A DNA stretch of 64,000 nucleotides from Polaribacter sp. SA4-12 (lineage in GTDB: Bacteria; Bacteroidota; Bacteroidia; Flavobacteriales; Flavobacteriaceae), in the NCBI RefSeq assembly GCF_002163675.1, contig NZ_CP019334.1:1684001-1748000 (forward strand). Direction: 5' to 3'. Within the stretch, counting starts at the first letter, position 1, and every line of letters begins with the position of its first letter. The notes beneath the pieces were generated by a model that saw only the letters and a program-made list of their open reading frames with translations, did no database searches and was not told the DNA's origin. The position numbers and the translations under genes are program-made. Below are positions 18,343-27,538 of this stretch, in pieces.

Positions 18343-20511
18343 TTAAATTTTGTTTATGCCAGCAAATGAATGTGAAAACTCTTCAGGATAATACAAACCT
18401 AGCGTATGCACTAATTTATTATCCCATTGCAAGGAATCATGTTTTATTTTAATTTTATGAATCTGAATACAAATAGAATCTTCAAATTTAATCCCCTTAT
18501 CTCCTGGATATATTTCAACTCCTGAAGTAGATCGTCCTGAGAAAATATTATTAATTTTTAAATTATGATCTCTATCTATTAAACTTCTTCTCCTAACTTT
18601 CGTTACTGAATAAGCCATCTCAAAAATATAAACATGGTCTATTATCTTTTTATCAGCAAGAAAACGCAAATACTGAATGGTTGATGATTTTCTTAATGTA
18701 TCTGGCATATTTGCAATTTTGAAGTTATTTAAAAATTCAATTGCTGCAATAATATCAATTTTAAGATATCTATGACACCTATCTTTACTGTCATATTTTC
18801 TAAATTCTTGAAAAGTGCAATTTGAAATAAATTTTTCAATAAAATTATTGTTCTCAGAAATGTGCTGTAAAGCGTTAATTTGGCGCCATCCTCTTAATTT
18901 ATGTTTAACAAGATTAACTGACAAAATATTATTTCGAGTTGGGTTTACATTTCCTTTTATAATTAATAATTGTTCATACTCTTCAAGAGTGTGTTCTTTT
19001 AAATTAGCTCTAAATATTTCTTCATGTTCAACATACTCTCTGTACTCTAAAATTGAATCGTTTGGTAGATAAACTCTACAACTATCTATAAAATTTTTCT
19101 TATATCCAAAAAAACGACATCTTTGTTGAATGGTGTCTGCATTAGATTTCCCAAGACTATAACGAGGCATATAAGAAACCATTAACCCCTCAACCGTATA
19201 ACCTCTATTTAACATATCAGCACCTACTAGTATATGTGCAGTTGCATTACTCCAGTCTATTTCTTTAGAGCCAGAAATTACTAATTCAATATTTGTATCT
19301 AATAAAACTTGTAAAATCTCCTCTAAAACCTCATCAAATGTAGGTGGGTTTTGAATTCTTCTTACAGCCTCTGTATAATTATCCTTAAATTGTTCTATTA
19401 ATTCATTTTTACTTGGATCTCCATCATTCAACCCTAAACGATCTTCCCAACTATCTTTTAATAGCCTTATCCAGTCATGGAATTGACGACTTGTATCTTT
19501 AAGGCTATCAGCATGTACTAGCATAGATAAAAACTTTTCTTTTTCTTGTATATTAACGATAATAGCAACTCCACAAATATAAACTTGAAAAGCATTGATC
19601 AAACTTTGTGGACATTCTGCAAGTGGATTTCTTTTATGATGATAAACTTCATTTTCAGGTATAGAGATAATTAAATCCGTGTTTTCTTGAAAAAATGTTT
19701 TTCCTCCTGTATATGATTTACCCGGAGTTAGTACTTTGTGAAATTTAGGAGATAGTAAATCCATTATATTTATTAACAATGGACCTTGCGGTGTTGCAGT
19801 ATATTGAATGTAGGAGTGATTGGGTAACTTTGCTCTTAAATTTAATATACTAGAATAGGTAGAACTAAACTCATCTTCATCCCAATCTTCATTTTTACTA
19901 TTTTTTCTTCCATAGGTATTTAAACTTGCCTGGTCTGCTTCATCATCAATTATTAAAACACCATTATTGCCAAGTGCTTCTTTTACTTCAAATGATTCAA
20001 AAATCTTTGTTAATTCGGCAATATGTTTATAATGTTTTAAGACTGTAATAAGAATAGCAGGTTTATTTTTTAGCAAAAGGGCACTTTTAATTTTTAAGTG
20101 CATATTATCCATTATTTTCGGACTCTCATAAACTTTAAAATAGCGGCTATTATCTGAATCAGTTAATAAATCCTTTTTTAAACGATTTGTAGTTTGATCT
20201 AATAAATTAAGTTTTATTCCAGCAAAATAAATAATTATTCGGAATCCATTGTCAATTGCTAAAGCAGATAATGTAGTAAAAGACATTGTTTTACCACTTT
20301 GAACATAACCAATTGCAATTCCTGTTGTACTTCCGATCGTGTCAATTGGGTTGATACAATTTTTCAAAAGACTTTCTGACTCAAATAGCAAAGTCTCTTT
20401 CTCTTCTTTGTCTAATTTATCCAATCGAGAGATTAAATCGACTGTTCTTTCACCTTGACAAATACTAAAAGTAGATTCTTTTTTGTTAATTATTTTTATT
20501 TTTTCAGACAT
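18343..20511 (-). CDS. Z1 domain superfamily 2 helicase/ATPase of an R-M-like defence system
   Basis: The 722-residue protein has an SF2 helicase core: Walker A-like GYVQSGKT at 68-75, Walker B LIIDDEADQAS at 187-197, motif III-like QYTATPQGP near 236, then the Z1 region with ILVGADMLNRGYTVEGLMVS and the arginine-finger motif QQRCRFFGYK near 466. Z1 proteins are the presumed DNA translocases of restriction systems described with MORC/MutL-like ATPases (Iyer and Aravind's comparative work). It would couple ATP hydrolysis to DNA movement for the adjacent nuclease. Spacing of 3 bp and 1 bp to its neighbours supports one operon. Confidence 0.9.
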   Translation of the reverse strand: MSEKIKIINKKESTFSICQGERTVDLISRLDKLDKEEKETLLFESESLLKNCINPIDTIGSTTGIAIGYVQSGKTMSFTTLSALAIDNGFRIIIYFAGIKLNLLDQTTNRLKKDLLTDSDNSRYFKVYESPKIMDNMHLKIKSALLLKNKPAILITVLKHYKHIAELTKIFESFEVKEALGNNGVLIIDDEADQASLNTYGRKNSKNEDWDEDEFSSTYSSILNLRAKLPNHSYIQYTATPQGPLLINIMDLLSPKFHKVLTPGKSYTGGKTFFQENTDLIISIPENEVYHHKRNPLAECPQSLINAFQVYICGVAIIVNIQEKEKFLSMLVHADSLKDTSRQFHDWIRLLKDSWEDRLGLNDGDPSKNELIEQFKDNYTEAVRRIQNPPTFDEVLEEILQVLLDTNIELVISGSKEIDWSNATAHILVGADMLNRGYTVEGLMVSYMPRYSLGKSNADTIQQRCRFFGYKKNFIDSCRVYLPNDSILEYREYVEHEEIFRANLKEHTLEEYEQLLIIKGNVNPTRNNILSVNLVKHKLRGWRQINALQHISENNNFIEKFISNCTFQEFRKYDSKDRCHRYLKIDIIAAIEFLNNFKIANMPDTLRKSSTIQYLRFLADKKIIDHVYIFEMAYSVTKVRRRSLIDRDHNLKINNIFSGRSTSGVEIYPGDKGIKFEDSICIQIHKIKIKHDSLQWDNKLVHTLGLYYPEEFSHSFAGINKI

Positions 20512-20514
20512 CTG

Positions 20515-22047
20515 TTAAAGGTTTTTAATAAATGAATTAAAGTTCAGTCTTATATTTCCTGCAGATGTAGTTCCTTGTGAAGGTGCAATGATTTCAGCAA
20601 GAACTAGTGATCTAATTATTTGAATTATTGGTTGATAATCTTCTTCTTTCTTTAGGCTGTCATAACCTGTAAAAAATGAATGAGCTAAATTTATTGTATA
20701 GATAATTTTTTTATGGAAAAGTTCATCTTCATGAATTGTCATTGAATATAAATCCGAAACTACCTCGTCGGTTATCAGTTTCAAAATCAATTTATATTTC
20801 TCGCCTTTTAATTCAATAATGTTTTCATGAGAATCAATTGTACCTTCTTTCTTAGAGTATTCAATATTTATTTCTGATAATGATTTCTCCTCAATTTCTC
20901 TTATAGAAAAGTCAATGTTTTCATTTAAAGCTAACTTATCATTGCTTTTTTTCAAAATTTTAACAATGCTTTTACCTACTGTTTTGTTATGAAAATTTGT
21001 TTTTGGCTTTATATACTTTTCAGCTTGCGTGTATAAATCCAGTTCTTTATTAGAAATTTCAGCTTTTAGAGCCTCCATTAAAGCTTCTAGGTCTTCATGT
21101 TCTTGAAAACTCCCTTTATTAAAACTTACTGAAAATCCTTCTAATTCTAATTCTCCAAAAATCCTTTTATATCTCGGTGAACCATTCTGACCACAGAGTA
21201 CTTTTGGTCTGTATTTCTCATCATGACTCCCTTCAATTACACGTCCTCTCCGAAAAAGTGACAACCCATTTATAGTGCTAGAACTCATGGTATTTAAAAC
21301 TCCAATGAAACCAGTAGCTTTATATTTACCAGTTGTGAAACTTATATTTTTTTTCCACTCTATTAGCTTTCCATTCTTATCCTTGTAAAAAGGTGCTACT
21401 AAAATTTCAGGTTCCTCATATATTAATTCATCATCGTTAATAAAAAGTTTCATATCACCATTTCGTATAAATTTCCTATATATACTAACTAAGTGTCTTT
21501 TTATTTTATCTATCTGATGATTAGAAGGTGAGTTAAAGGAAAGTTTATTTAGTGTTAGTTCCGTGAAATGGTTATTTACTTCCTTTTCCTTCTTTTTAAC
21601 CACTAATATTTCTTTATCTTCAGCTAATACTTTTTTTAAATCAAATTCAACTAACCTTTCTTCTTTTTCATTAAGACCGGCTGTTCGCACAGCCCAAATA
21701 TCAGCTAGCCATATTGATGCAGTTTTCATCCCCATACCAAATTCGTGTAATCCGGTGTTATCAATTGGTATGTTTGCTGGTTCAAAGGCTCTCTGGAAAT
21801 TTTTAAAATCTATACCAGCAGCATTGTCATATATTTTTATTTCGTCATTTTCTTTATCTATTGTTATTCTAACTTCGAACTGATAATTATCATTAACACT
21901 ATATAATCTTACTTTATTATTTTCAAAACTTTGAACAGCGTTATCTACAAATTCACCTAAAGCATACCAGGCAGTATTATTTAAGTTTCTAAACTGACCA
22001 TAAACACCAGTTTGAATTTTTATTGATACATTTTCTATATTATTCAT
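20515..22047 (-). CDS. MORC/MutL-like GHKL ATPase of an R-M-like defence system
   Basis: The 510-residue protein has the Bergerat ATP-binding fold: N-box GEFVDNAVQS at 31-40 (catalytic Glu32, Asn36), G1 box YDNAAGID at 73-80, and G2 box FGMGMKTASIW at 103-113. This is the HATPase_c_3 type of MORC and MutL proteins, which dimerise on ATP binding and clamp or compact DNA. A second domain (about 190-340) contains SFNKGSFQEHEDLEAL. Its start overlaps the methylase stop by 8 bp, the tightest linkage in the operon. Confidence 0.88.
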   Translation of the reverse strand: MNNIENVSIKIQTGVYGQFRNLNNTAWYALGEFVDNAVQSFENNKVRLYSVNDNYQFEVRITIDKENDEIKIYDNAAGIDFKNFQRAFEPANIPIDNTGLHEFGMGMKTASIWLADIWAVRTAGLNEKEERLVEFDLKKVLAEDKEILVVKKKEKEVNNHFTELTLNKLSFNSPSNHQIDKIKRHLVSIYRKFIRNGDMKLFINDDELIYEEPEILVAPFYKDKNGKLIEWKKNISFTTGKYKATGFIGVLNTMSSSTINGLSLFRRGRVIEGSHDEKYRPKVLCGQNGSPRYKRIFGELELEGFSVSFNKGSFQEHEDLEALMEALKAEISNKELDLYTQAEKYIKPKTNFHNKTVGKSIVKILKKSNDKLALNENIDFSIREIEEKSLSEINIEYSKKEGTIDSHENIIELKGEKYKLILKLITDEVVSDLYSMTIHEDELFHKKIIYTINLAHSFFTGYDSLKKEEDYQPIIQIIRSLVLAEIIAPSQGTTSAGNIRLNFNSFIKNL

Positions 22048-23338
22048 AATCCCTTATTAGATTAATAGCTATTTTTTTTACTACACCAACATTCACCGCA
22101 TTTCCTAATGCTCTGAAGGCTTTAGCACTTGTTGCTGGTAATTGATTTAATTCCTCCATACATTGTAATTTTGCAGCCTCATTTCTAGTCATATATCTTT
22201 TTAGCCAAGGAAAAATAGGGATTTGAGTAGTAGTTAAAACCAATGCAGGGGAATAGGTTGGTTTTTTAACTCTAATACCAGATGGTCTGAATTGAACAAT
22301 TTTATCCTTTATTATAAGTGGATCTTTGTTTCCACAATTCCATTCAAACTTTTGATGGCTATTTTCAAATTCTTTAATTTTTGGAATCCAAGTATCTAAC
22401 CATTCTTTATGTTTTGCATAAAACGCTCTATTCGATCTGATATAGTTTTTTTTCCAATGAGGAAATTCAGATTGATTTTTTTTAAGTCCGTCCTGCGCAT
22501 ATGTAGGTAAACATTTTAATAAGTCATCAAAAGAACTCCCCTTTATGATCTCCCCAAACACACCTTTATGATTTTTTAAATCTTTTGCATATTGTTTTAT
22601 TGGAGCTTTACCCTCAAACGGATAATCCGCACCAAACTCCATAGCCCATATAGGAAATCTTGGCACTTCTTCTGCCTTTAAATGTGTCAAAAACTCTTGC
22701 CAAACGTCCAAATGATTTTGAGTTTTTTCTTTCAAAGCCATAAAATCATCATCCTCAGGTATAACGATACTATGTATACTTATGTCATCATGCTCTTCTC
22801 TTTTCGGGAATTTAAAATCAACAAGCCCTCCTTTTTCTTTCAATCTCCCAACAATATAAAATCTTGAACGATGCTGAGGAATACCAAAGTGATGTGGTGA
22901 TAATATTTCTTCTTTAACATCATATAATTTTGATAATTCATCATATATTACTTTCCAAGTATTGCCTTCATCATGTCCTTTCAGATTTGCAACGTTTTCT
23001 AAAAAAACAAATTCTGGTTTGTGACGATTTAAAATTTCCATTATTTTATAAAAGAGATTACCATTTGTTGGATCTTCTAAACCTAACCTTGCTCCAGCTT
23101 TTGAAAATGGTTGGCAAGGAAAACCGGCACAGAGTATATCATGATCTGGTATTTTATTTACATCAACTAAATTGATGTCTCCATCAATATCAGTATTATG
23201 ATTTTCTTTATATAACTTTCTAAGTTCAATATTTAGTTCACTAGCAAATACGCAAGTATGATTTAATGACTGAAGTGCTAAATGAAAACCACCAAGACCA
23301 GCAAATAAGTCTATAAATTTTAAATTTTGTCTAGGCAT
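22040..23338 (-). CDS. DNA (cytosine-5-)-methyltransferase
   Basis: It methylates C5 of cytosine at an unknown site and should protect self DNA from the downstream genes. The 432-residue protein has motif I DLFAGLGG at 10-17, catalytic motif IV GFPCQPFS at 72-79 (Cys75), motif VI ENV at 114-116, motif VIII QHRSRFYIVG at 155-164, a variable target-recognition region of about 220 residues, motif IX RNEAAKLQCM and motif X GNAVNVGVV near 413-421. All catalytic motifs are intact. It is the first gene of the five-gene operon. No specificity subunit is present. Confidence 0.93.
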   Translation of the reverse strand: MPRQNLKFIDLFAGLGGFHLALQSLNHTCVFASELNIELRKLYKENHNTDIDGDINLVDVNKIPDHDILCAGFPCQPFSKAGARLGLEDPTNGNLFYKIMEILNRHKPEFVFLENVANLKGHDEGNTWKVIYDELSKLYDVKEEILSPHHFGIPQHRSRFYIVGRLKEKGGLVDFKFPKREEHDDISIHSIVIPEDDDFMALKEKTQNHLDVWQEFLTHLKAEEVPRFPIWAMEFGADYPFEGKAPIKQYAKDLKNHKGVFGEIIKGSSFDDLLKCLPTYAQDGLKKNQSEFPHWKKNYIRSNRAFYAKHKEWLDTWIPKIKEFENSHQKFEWNCGNKDPLIIKDKIVQFRPSGIRVKKPTYSPALVLTTTQIPIFPWLKRYMTRNEAAKLQCMEELNQLPATSAKAFRALGNAVNVGVVKKIAINLIRDYE

Positions 23339-23726
23339 TCATGTTATCTTTTTTAATAAATTAAATTATATTTTACATATCTTTTACAAGCCATCTAAAG
23401 TAAAAAACTATTTGCAATAACTTATCCTATGCCTCGTTAAATTATCACAAATAAAAAGGAAGTATGTATAACTTATTAATGAAGTATTATAAACATTAGG
23501 ATTAACAGGTATCCTCTATAACATAAGCACGATACCTTTACAACACGCATCACTATCTATTTTATAAAAACACTAGTATAAATACATAAAAGTACTAGTA
23601 TATTTAAAAAAATATACTAATATAAAATATAATAAATTGTAGTATTTTTACAACTAAGGCATTTAACAACCTGTACCTAAGGTAGAACCCTTCAATTTTA
23701 AAGATACAAAATAAAAAGCACAAATT
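23339..23726. promoter_or_regulatory. divergent control region between the R-M operon and the HU-like gene, with palindrome
   Basis: These 388 bp hold no gene. They contain a perfect inverted repeat TAGTATATTT-aaaa-AAATATACTA at 23596-23619 and two copies of ACTAGTATA at 23572-23580 and 23594-23602. A further small inverted repeat, TTGTAGTATTTTTACAA, follows near 23637-23653. This looks like an operator or attachment region controlling one or both divergent genes. No clear TAnnTTTG box is visible for the methylase. Confidence 0.45.
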
Positions 23727-24125
23727 ATGGCTATCCGTTACAGAATTACAAAAAGAAGTAATAGCATACAAAATAAACAAGAACAGTATATCATGCAAGC
23801 TGTACACACTGGTAAAATAGATTTAGATTTTATAAGTAGCGCCATTAGTAATGAGTGTAGTTTACACGAAGTTGATGTAAAAGCAGTGTTAATGGCATTG
23901 GGTATAAAGTTAGACTATTATTTACAACGTGGTAATATTGTAGATTTAGGTGATGTTGGTAAATTTAAAATGGGCTTTAAAAGTACCGCAGAAGATGATC
24001 CTGCAAAATTATCACCTAAAAAAAACATTCAGAAATACCATATCAATTACCAACCCTCTGTAAAGTTAAAAAGAAAACTAAAAGGGGAAGTTACCACCTA
24101 TAAAGAAGGTAGCAGAAGTGTGTAA
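23727..24125 (+). CDS. HU-family DNA-binding protein (Bacteroidetes HU-HIG type)
   Basis: The 132-residue protein has the HU/IHF-like fold typical of Bacteroidetes HU-HIG proteins: MAIRYRITKRSNSIQNKQEQ, then the helical region with LDFISSAISNECSLHEVDVKAVL, and the beta arm VDLGDVGKFKMGFKSTAEDD. The C-terminal tail is basic (KLKRKLKGE). It should bind and bend DNA without strong sequence preference. Its position beside the defence operon may be coincidental. Confidence 0.85.
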   Translation: MAIRYRITKRSNSIQNKQEQYIMQAVHTGKIDLDFISSAISNECSLHEVDVKAVLMALGIKLDYYLQRGNIVDLGDVGKFKMGFKSTAEDDPAKLSPKKNIQKYHINYQPSVKLKRKLKGEVTTYKEGSRSV

Positions 24126-24150
24126 TTGTTACGTTACGTTACAATATTAT

Positions 24151-25254
24151 TTAAAACAAAATACAAACGGGCATTGGCGCAGCAACTTCACTTACAAATG
24201 TTAATTTACCTGTTTTGGCATCGCGTTTAAAAGAAACGATGTTATTGGTATCTTGATTTGCAACCAATAGGTATTTTTCATCTGGAGATAAAGAAAAGTT
24301 ACGAGGATGTTTTCCTAAAACAGGTTGGTAACCAATTGTTTTTAACGTTCCGTTTTCTGGATTTACTTCATACATTACAATCGATTCATGTCCACGATTG
24401 GAAGCATATAAAAACTTACCATCTTTAGAAATATGAATATCTGCCGCTTTACTAAATGCGGTAAAGTCTTTTGGTAAGGTAGCTATTGAGAAATCTACAT
24501 AATAAGATTCGTTTTTTTCTTTTACCAACGAAACTGTATTATTCAATTCATTTAAAACATAGATCCATTTATTATTTGGATGAAAAGTTAAGTGTCTTGG
24601 ACCTGCTCCTTCAGCCATTTGTAAGGTTTTTTGTGCTGTAAATACAAGTGCGCCTTTTTGAGTATCAATGGTAGAAAACCATAATTGATTGGTTCCTAAA
24701 TCTACAGAAATCACTTCTTTTTTAGTTGGGTGAAACCAAGCTGAATGTGCATGCGGAGATTTTTGTCTGTTTGTGGTTCCTTTACCTGTATGTTGTTGCA
24801 CATTTAATAATGTTGATAATGTACCAGAAGCTTCCGCTTTTAATAAACCAACACTTCCTCCACCATAATTTGCCGCTACAATATAATTCTCCTCATTAAT
24901 TGCGACAAAACAAGGTCCTGCTCCACCTGTTTCTTCTTTACTAATCAATTGTAAAGCATCTTTTTCAATTTTAAAAGACTTTATAAATCCTGTTCCGTTT
25001 TTATTCGTTTCACCAACTGCAAAAAGGGTTTTATCATCATTAGATTTTACTAAAAAAGTGGGGTTTATCGTTTCTGCTACCAAACCAACTTGTTTGAGTA
25101 TTCCTTCTTTAGAAAGTTCGTATTTATAAATTCCTTTAGAATCTTTCTTTGTGTAAGTTCCCACATAAAAAGGGGTTGTTATTTCTTCTTTCATTTTTGA
25201 ATCTTGACAATTAAAAAGGATTGTAAAGGCGAATACTACTAATATCTTTTTCAT
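24151..25254 (-). CDS. lactonase-family beta-propeller lipoprotein (6-phosphogluconolactonase-like)
   Basis: This 367-residue seven-bladed propeller belongs to the YbhE/Pgl lactonase family. It has a lipoprotein signal peptide (FTILFNC, Cys16) and repeated blade motifs such as GAGPRHLTFHPNNKWIYVLN and LGKHPRNFSLSPDEKYLLVA. The lipid anchor places it outside the cytoplasm, so it is unlikely to be the pentose-phosphate enzyme; it may act on another lactone or on no lactone. It precedes no obvious sugar genes. A short GTTAC triplet repeat lies between its 3' end and the HU gene. Confidence 0.82.
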   Translation of the reverse strand: MKKILVVFAFTILFNCQDSKMKEEITTPFYVGTYTKKDSKGIYKYELSKEGILKQVGLVAETINPTFLVKSNDDKTLFAVGETNKNGTGFIKSFKIEKDALQLISKEETGGAGPCFVAINEENYIVAANYGGGSVGLLKAEASGTLSTLLNVQQHTGKGTTNRQKSPHAHSAWFHPTKKEVISVDLGTNQLWFSTIDTQKGALVFTAQKTLQMAEGAGPRHLTFHPNNKWIYVLNELNNTVSLVKEKNESYYVDFSIATLPKDFTAFSKAADIHISKDGKFLYASNRGHESIVMYEVNPENGTLKTIGYQPVLGKHPRNFSLSPDEKYLLVANQDTNNIVSFKRDAKTGKLTFVSEVAAPMPVCILF

Positions 25255-25260
25255 ATTTAT

Positions 25261-25773
25261 TTATTTTTTAAATTTTATTATTGGAGTTTCCCAAGTAATG
25301 GAATCTCCAAAAACACCATGTTTTTCACTAATTACATTGGCTGTTTTGGGTGTGAATTTTATCAACCTATAATCTGTACTTCTATTTTTATAAAAGTCTT
25401 TCCATTCGTTTTTCCAAAACTGTTCTTTTTCTTTTGGCGTATTTACAATGCTTGCAACTCCTTGTAAAGTTACATAACTTGCATTTTCTTTATCAAAATA
25501 ATACAAGGTTACATTTTGGTTTTGTTGTATCTGGCTGACTTTAGAACTCTTCGATTTTGTACCCATCCAAACGGTAAAATCCTCTTGTGGTAAAAAAGGA
25601 TCCATCGCTCTTGCATGTGCAATTCCTAAAGAATCTACCGTAATTAAGGCACAGTTTTTTGCAGCAACCATAATTTCTTTTGCAATTTCTTTTAAATCTG
25701 TATTTACGGGTGCTGGTGCTTTAGTACAACTGAATAAAACAATGAAGAACAACGAAAAAACTACTGATTTCAT
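25261..25773 (-). CDS. pyridoxamine 5'-phosphate oxidase-fold lipoprotein
   Basis: The 170-residue product starts at MKSVVFSLFF, giving a lipoprotein signal ending VLFSC (Cys16); a longer in-frame start would overlap the preceding peptidase gene's end and hide the signal. The mature part shows the split-barrel flavin-binding pattern of general-stress PNPOx-like proteins (ALITVDSLGIAHARAM, VTLYYFDKENASYVTLQG). These normally work in the cytoplasm with FMN or F420; a secreted, lipid-anchored form is unusual. It lies between the M14 peptidase and lactonase genes, both also lipoproteins. Confidence 0.75.
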   Translation of the reverse strand: MKSVVFSLFFIVLFSCTKAPAPVNTDLKEIAKEIMVAAKNCALITVDSLGIAHARAMDPFLPQEDFTVWMGTKSKSSKVSQIQQNQNVTLYYFDKENASYVTLQGVASIVNTPKEKEQFWKNEWKDFYKNRSTDYRLIKFTPKTANVISEKHGVFGDSITWETPIIKFKK

Positions 25774-25786
25774 CAAACTTAAAAAT

Positions 25787-27532
25787 TTAAAAGATTTTAA
25801 AAACGGGTACGCGTAAATGTGCTTTTTCATAATGAGGAGAATTTTTATAAATGAAATTCAATTGCATTCTCGGGTTTTCAGCAAACACTGTATCGTTTTT
25901 CATTTTCTCATCAAACGCCCTTTTAATTGCTGAATTATCTGCCAAAATTTGCGCTGCAACATCTTCAAAAACATACGAAGAGAAGCCTTCTTTTTGCTGT
26001 AAAATCGTATCGAAAAAGTTCCAATTAAAAAATGAATCTGTCGCTTCTGCTTCCAACGTTTCTAACAAATAACGAACGCCATTTTGATTTGTATCAATAT
26101 ATACATCTCCTTTTCTAAACTGAATAGCTTGTGTTGTTTTCGTTATGGTTGTATTGTAATGTAAATAATGACCTTCATATGCCGTTTTTCGGGTTTCGAA
26201 AGCATCAATATGGTTCACCTCAACAGAAATCAACGTATCCTTTTCTAAACGTGTAAACGCAATGTTATTGTTTTTTAAACGCGCTACAACTTTATGCCAA
26301 CCTTGTTGTAAAATATAGGCTTTAGGAATATCAACAGACTTTGTTGCCACAAAATTATTGTAATATTTTACGGGTTTTATGTAAGGCTTTGTAGTATCGT
26401 AAAACAAGCGTTTTCCTGTGGTTACTTTACTATCTATATAAGTACCTTCATATCCTTTAAACTGTAATTCTGTAGGATTTTTTGTATCAACAGCAAAAGC
26501 AATTGGATACTTTTCTTTAGATAAAATTTCTTCCACTGCTTTTGCTCTTAATTCTTTAATTTTTAGAGAGTTTTCTTGAGTAAAATCCAATGCAGAAAAA
26601 AGCAACTCATAGGTTTGTGTTACTCTAACCTTATAGGGTTTTAACATGTGCGTTTCCACCATAAGACCTAAGGTGTTAAATAAGGTTGTATAACCTGTAG
26701 AATATCTTGGTGAATCGAAAAACTGAGAAAAACCTGCTTCTGGCGTTGTGCCCCAAACATTTACATAAGGCGTAATTGCTATGTTTTTACTTTGCAAAGA
26801 TTGCTCCAAACTTGGGCGCATTTCATTTTCTAAAAAAGCACCTAACTTCCCTCCTAGTTTATTATGTTGCGTAAATAAATGTGTAATTGCATATTGATAA
26901 TCTGCGCCATTACTAACATGATTGTCTATAAAAACATCTGGATTTACAGTATGAAAAATTTCCGAAAAAGCGGCTGCATTTTTACTGTCTTGTTTGATAA
27001 AATCTCTATTTAAATCGAAGTTTCTAGCATTTCCTCGAAATCCGTATTCTAAAGGTCCGTTTTGATTTGCTCTTGTATGTGAATTTCTATTTAAAGAACC
27101 ACCAATATTATACACAGGAATGACACAAACAATAGCATTTTTATATTTTTCTATTAAAGAATCGTTTTGAACAATGTCTCTAATCAACAGCATAGAAGCA
27201 TCAATTCCGTCTGATTCTCCTGGATGAATTCCGTTATTAATTAGAATTTTACGCTTCGTTGAATTTTTAATTTCATCAATATTATAAACGCCTTCTCTAT
27301 TATAAACCACTAAATGTAATGGTTCGCCAGAATCTGTTTGTCCGAAGGTAAAAAGAGAAACATTTGCGTAGGCTTCAGACAATTCTTTATAAAAAGAGAT
27401 GACATCCTTGTATACTGGAGTTTCAGTTCCTTCTGACGTTTCAAAAAGTGTTGTAAAATCTTTCTTATTCTCTGAATCTTTTCCACAAGAAACCATCAAA
27501 ATCACGAAAAGAAACAGCATTAATTTCTTCAT
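25787..27532 (-). CDS. M14-family zinc carboxypeptidase lipoprotein
   Basis: The 581-residue protein has a lipobox MVSC (Cys16). Zinc ligands are seen in HPGESDG (His103, Glu106) and DNHVSNGADY (His205), the substrate-binding Arg/Asn in RGNARNFDLNRDF near 166-178, and a likely catalytic Glu in LMVETHM near 293. Together these are the M14 carboxypeptidase site. The C-terminal about 270 residues form an extra domain of unknown role. It would release C-terminal residues from extracellular peptides at the cell surface or in the periplasm. Confidence 0.88.
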   Translation of the reverse strand: MKKLMLFLFVILMVSCGKDSENKKDFTTLFETSEGTETPVYKDVISFYKELSEAYANVSLFTFGQTDSGEPLHLVVYNREGVYNIDEIKNSTKRKILINNGIHPGESDGIDASMLLIRDIVQNDSLIEKYKNAIVCVIPVYNIGGSLNRNSHTRANQNGPLEYGFRGNARNFDLNRDFIKQDSKNAAAFSEIFHTVNPDVFIDNHVSNGADYQYAITHLFTQHNKLGGKLGAFLENEMRPSLEQSLQSKNIAITPYVNVWGTTPEAGFSQFFDSPRYSTGYTTLFNTLGLMVETHMLKPYKVRVTQTYELLFSALDFTQENSLKIKELRAKAVEEILSKEKYPIAFAVDTKNPTELQFKGYEGTYIDSKVTTGKRLFYDTTKPYIKPVKYYNNFVATKSVDIPKAYILQQGWHKVVARLKNNNIAFTRLEKDTLISVEVNHIDAFETRKTAYEGHYLHYNTTITKTTQAIQFRKGDVYIDTNQNGVRYLLETLEAEATDSFFNWNFFDTILQQKEGFSSYVFEDVAAQILADNSAIKRAFDEKMKNDTVFAENPRMQLNFIYKNSPHYEKAHLRVPVFKIF

Positions 27533-27538
27533 AAAAAC

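Noticed and set aside
16612..23338. Prophage or integrative element
   Set aside because: No integrase, tRNA target or structural genes near the defence operon; only the R-M-like genes are present.
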